Positions 5,003 to 6,862 of a stretch of 6,862 bases of DNA are shown here, in pieces (the stretch's first letter is position 1; each line of letters begins with the position of its first letter). The translations under genes were made by a program, and so were the position numbers. The stretch is taken from contig JANORP010000414.1 of assembly GCA_031415375.1 (NCBI GenBank), positions 1 through 6,862 on the forward strand. Reading direction: 5' to 3'. This DNA comes from JADKCL01 sp031415375 (GTDB taxonomy: Bacteria; Bacteroidota; Bacteroidia; J057; JADKCL01). The notes beneath the pieces were generated by a model that worked only from the letters and a program-made list of their open reading frames with translations, made no database searches and was not told the origin of the DNA.

Positions 5003-6862
5003 ATGAAAAATACACTCTTGCAACGTGCGGGATTGATGGCGCTAGGTTTTTTGAGCATATTGATCGTCTCGCAAATCGTGCTTGGAAATGCCGCAGCACC
5101 GCCTGCGAGCAAGTCTGGCGCTCCAGGTGAAAACAAATGCCTGCAATGCCACGGCGGCACCGCCGGCACGGGCAGTTTGAGCATGGTGTTTGGGAACAAT
5201 GAAACCCAGTATGTACCTGGACAGGTCTATACGATTTCAGTCAATGTCACCGATGCCAGCAAGCTACGTTTTGGATTCCAAATCACAGCATTGGCGGGTG
5301 GCGTCGGTGCGACGGTGGGCACCTTTGCCGTGACCAACACTACGACAACTTCTTCACAGACGGCCACGGTTTCGGGTAGCCTGCGCAAATATGTGAACCA
5401 TCGGTCGGCGAATGCTACCCAAAACTGGAGCTTCAACTGGACTGCTCCAGCAACCGACATCGGGCCGATCACATTTTTTCTCGTAGGTCTCGCGGCCAAC
5501 AACAGCAACACGAGTGCTGGCGACAAGGTCTATAGCCTGACCTCTACAATCACAGCTGTACCGCCACCGCCTCCCGTAGCTGCGGTATCTGTCACCGACA
5601 CCAGCGCTTGCGTGGGCACTGCGGTCACATTCGCCGACCAAAGCACCAATAGTCCCAGCATTCATAATTGGTCGTTTCCCGGCGGTACGCCGTCCACGAG
5701 TACTGCTGCCAACCCAAGCGTCGTGTATGCAACTTCAGGGTTCTACGATGTCACGCTCATCACAGGCAATGTCACTGGTGCAGATACGATTACCCTCGTA
5801 AGCTATATCCATGTCTATAATCTTCCAGGAATCACAGCACTGCCCACGCCTACATCATGTTTTGGGGGTGACAATGGCCGCATCAATCTCACCGCCACCG
5901 GGGCGGGTGGATTCACTTATGCCTGGAGCAATGGCACTACGGCCGAGGATCCTACCAATCTCGTTGCCGGTAGCTACACAGTGACCGTGACCGATCAAAA
6001 CGGTTGTTCCAATACCGCCAACTTCACTGTGGCCGAGCCTACCGAGGTGACCGTGCTCCTGAGTTCGCAACCTGCAAATTGCGGTATGAGCAATGGCTCT
6101 GCAACGGCAAACCCCGGCGGTGGCATCGCTCCATACAGTTATCTCTGGTCCACAGGAGACACCAATGCGACCGCGTCCAATTTGGCCGCAGGTTCCTACA
6201 ATGTCACAGTTCATGATGCCAACGGCTGTGAGCAGATCGGCACAGTTGGCGTCTCCAATACTGGTGCACCATCAGGTGCCAGTGTAGCTTTGCAGCCTAC
6301 CTGCAATGGCGACATCGATGGCAGCATCGACCTCATCGTCACAGGTGGCATGTCTCCTTTTACCTACCAATGGAGCAACGGGGCTAGCACGCAAGATCTG
6401 AGCGGCTTACCTGCAGGCACCTACACTGTGACCGTGACATCTGCCAATGGCTGTGTATTGACCCAAGTCGTCACGTTGAACGAGCCGTCGCTGCTTACAA
6501 TGACCGTCGGCAGCACTCCCGAGATGTCTGGAGGAGATGGTACAGCCACCGTCACGCCTGCAGGCGGCAATGGCGGCTATAGCTACCTCTGGAGCAATGG
6601 GCAGACAGGGGCCACTGCAACCAACTTGTCGGCGGGCAGCTATGCGGTCACGGTGACCGACAGTTTGGGTTGCAACACGAGCACGACGGTAAATGTGAGT
6701 TTGGTGATCGGCGTCGCTGGACCACTCACCAGAGATCTCTTTACAGTCGGCCCCAACCCATTCGATGATTTCATGACATTGACCCCCAACGTCACGATCT
6801 ACGGCCGATTTACCGTGCACCTGGTCGATATCGAGGGACGCATCGTGTTTGGTACAGCACTC
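5003..6862 (+). CDS. Secreted choice-of-anchor V, PKD and SprB-repeat protein with T9SS sorting domain (3' partial)
   Basis: 620 codons remain open to the window edge. Residues 1-29 form a Sec signal peptide (basic start, hydrophobic core, likely cleavage near Gly28-Asn29-Ala30). Residues 37-185 match the choice-of-anchor V (Reeler-like) domain, opening with SGAPGENKCLQCHGG. This contains a CxxCH motif (Cys46, Cys49, His50), which is part of the family signature and need not mean haem attachment. A poly-Pro linker (187-191) follows, then a PKD domain at about 194-273 with its Trp-x-Phe-Pro-Gly-Gly core. Four SprB-type repeats lie at about 279-567. Residues 577-620 begin a type A T9SS sorting domain: Val-Gly-Pro-Asn-Pro-Phe, then Val-Asp-Ile-Glu-Gly-Arg. 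Such domains usually span 70-80 residues, so roughly 30-40 residues lie beyond the edge. Predicted route: Sec to the periplasm, then T9SS to the surface or medium. The likely role is adhesion or matrix, inferred from the SprB and PKD modules. Confidence 0.9.
   Translation, partial: MKNTLLQRAGLMALGFLSILIVSQIVLGNAAAPPASKSGAPGENKCLQCHGGTAGTGSLSMVFGNNETQYVPGQVYTISVNVTDASKLRFGFQITALAGGVGATVGTFAVTNTTTTSSQTATVSGSLRKYVNHRSANATQNWSFNWTAPATDIGPITFFLVGLAANNSNTSAGDKVYSLTSTITAVPPPPPVAAVSVTDTSACVGTAVTFADQSTNSPSIHNWSFPGGTPSTSTAANPSVVYATSGFYDVTLITGNVTGADTITLVSYIHVYNLPGITALPTPTSCFGGDNGRINLTATGAGGFTYAWSNGTTAEDPTNLVAGSYTVTVTDQNGCSNTANFTVAEPTEVTVLLSSQPANCGMSNGSATANPGGGIAPYSYLWSTGDTNATASNLAAGSYNVTVHDANGCEQIGTVGVSNTGAPSGASVALQPTCNGDIDGSIDLIVTGGMSPFTYQWSNGASTQDLSGLPAGTYTVTVTSANGCVLTQVVTLNEPSLLTMTVGSTPEMSGGDGTATVTPAGGNGGYSYLWSNGQTGATATNLSAGSYAVTVTDSLGCNTSTTVNVSLVIGVAGPLTRDLFTVGPNPFDDFMTLTPNVTIYGRFTVHLVDIEGRIVFGTAL
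5837..6703 (+). repeat. Four SprB-type protein repeats
   Basis: In-frame repeats of about 68 residues at roughly 5837-6040, 6050-6256, 6281-6484 and 6497-6703. Each has the order Cys-x-Gly/Asn-rich turn, a Tyr-x-Trp-Ser-Asn/Thr-Gly core, Leu-x-Ala-Gly-Ser/Thr-Tyr-x-Val-Thr-Val and a closing Gly-Cys. Repeats 1-3 carry two cysteines (286/335, 360/409, 434/484), a likely disulfide pair. Repeat 4 keeps only the second (Cys557), with the first replaced in a Pro-Glu-Met-Ser segment. Nucleotide identity is highest in the segments encoding Thr-Val-Thr-Val, but the copies are clearly diverged, so recent slippage is unlikely. Confidence 0.82.

Noticed and set aside
4769..5023. 84-codon minus-strand frame in the gap before the secreted-protein gene
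   Set aside because: It starts inside the signal-peptide coding region of the opposite strand, has no recognisable domain and no ribosome-binding site.
5354..6820. Minus-strand frames antisense to the secreted-protein gene (5354-5665, 5855-6214, 6407-6820)
   Set aside because: They are shadows of the repetitive Gly/Thr/Val-rich coding sequence, with no domain of their own.

Overview
The window looks like chromosomal DNA of a Bacteroidota bacterium, most likely Saprospiria-like. The strongest evidence is the partial gene at the right end: a secreted protein with a choice-of-anchor V (Reeler-like) N-terminal domain, a PKD domain, four SprB-type repeats and the start of a type A sorting domain of the type IX secretion system (T9SS), a combination typical of that phylum. 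This is inference from protein architecture; there is no rRNA or other phylogenetic marker here.

Layout. Positions 1-540 hold no gene I can support: a GC-rich stretch with an 8-bp hairpin and two nearly identical 29-nt direct repeats, then a minus-strand terminator. Positions 541-1301 hold two copies of a small minus-strand gene unit. Each encodes a 71-73 residue cysteine-rich protein of unknown function (541-762 and 1020-1235), is preceded by an identical 31-nt element containing an inverted repeat, and is followed by a shared 12-mer and an intrinsic terminator. Position 1553-2470 (minus) is a DeoR/YafY-type HTH-WYL regulator. It diverges from a probable two-gene operon on the plus strand: a classical short-chain dehydrogenase/reductase (2575-3381) and, 27 nt later, a polytopic GT-C type glycosyltransferase (3409-4758). 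After a 244-nt gap comes the large secreted adhesin-like protein (5003 to beyond the window end).

How the genes may work together. The WYL regulator shares a 104-nt intergenic region with the dehydrogenase, and an inverted pair of ATTGCAA half-sites lies there, so it may control itself and the operon (inference). The dehydrogenase and glycosyltransferase could act together on a lipid or glycan substrate, but nothing in the sequence gives the substrate. The secreted protein should be exported by Sec and then T9SS and end up on the cell surface or outside the cell.

The most unusual item is the duplicated small cysteine-rich gene unit. The proteins share about 44% identity, yet the upstream inverted-repeat element is identical over 31 nt. 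This suggests a maintained regulatory element and an undescribed small-protein family.
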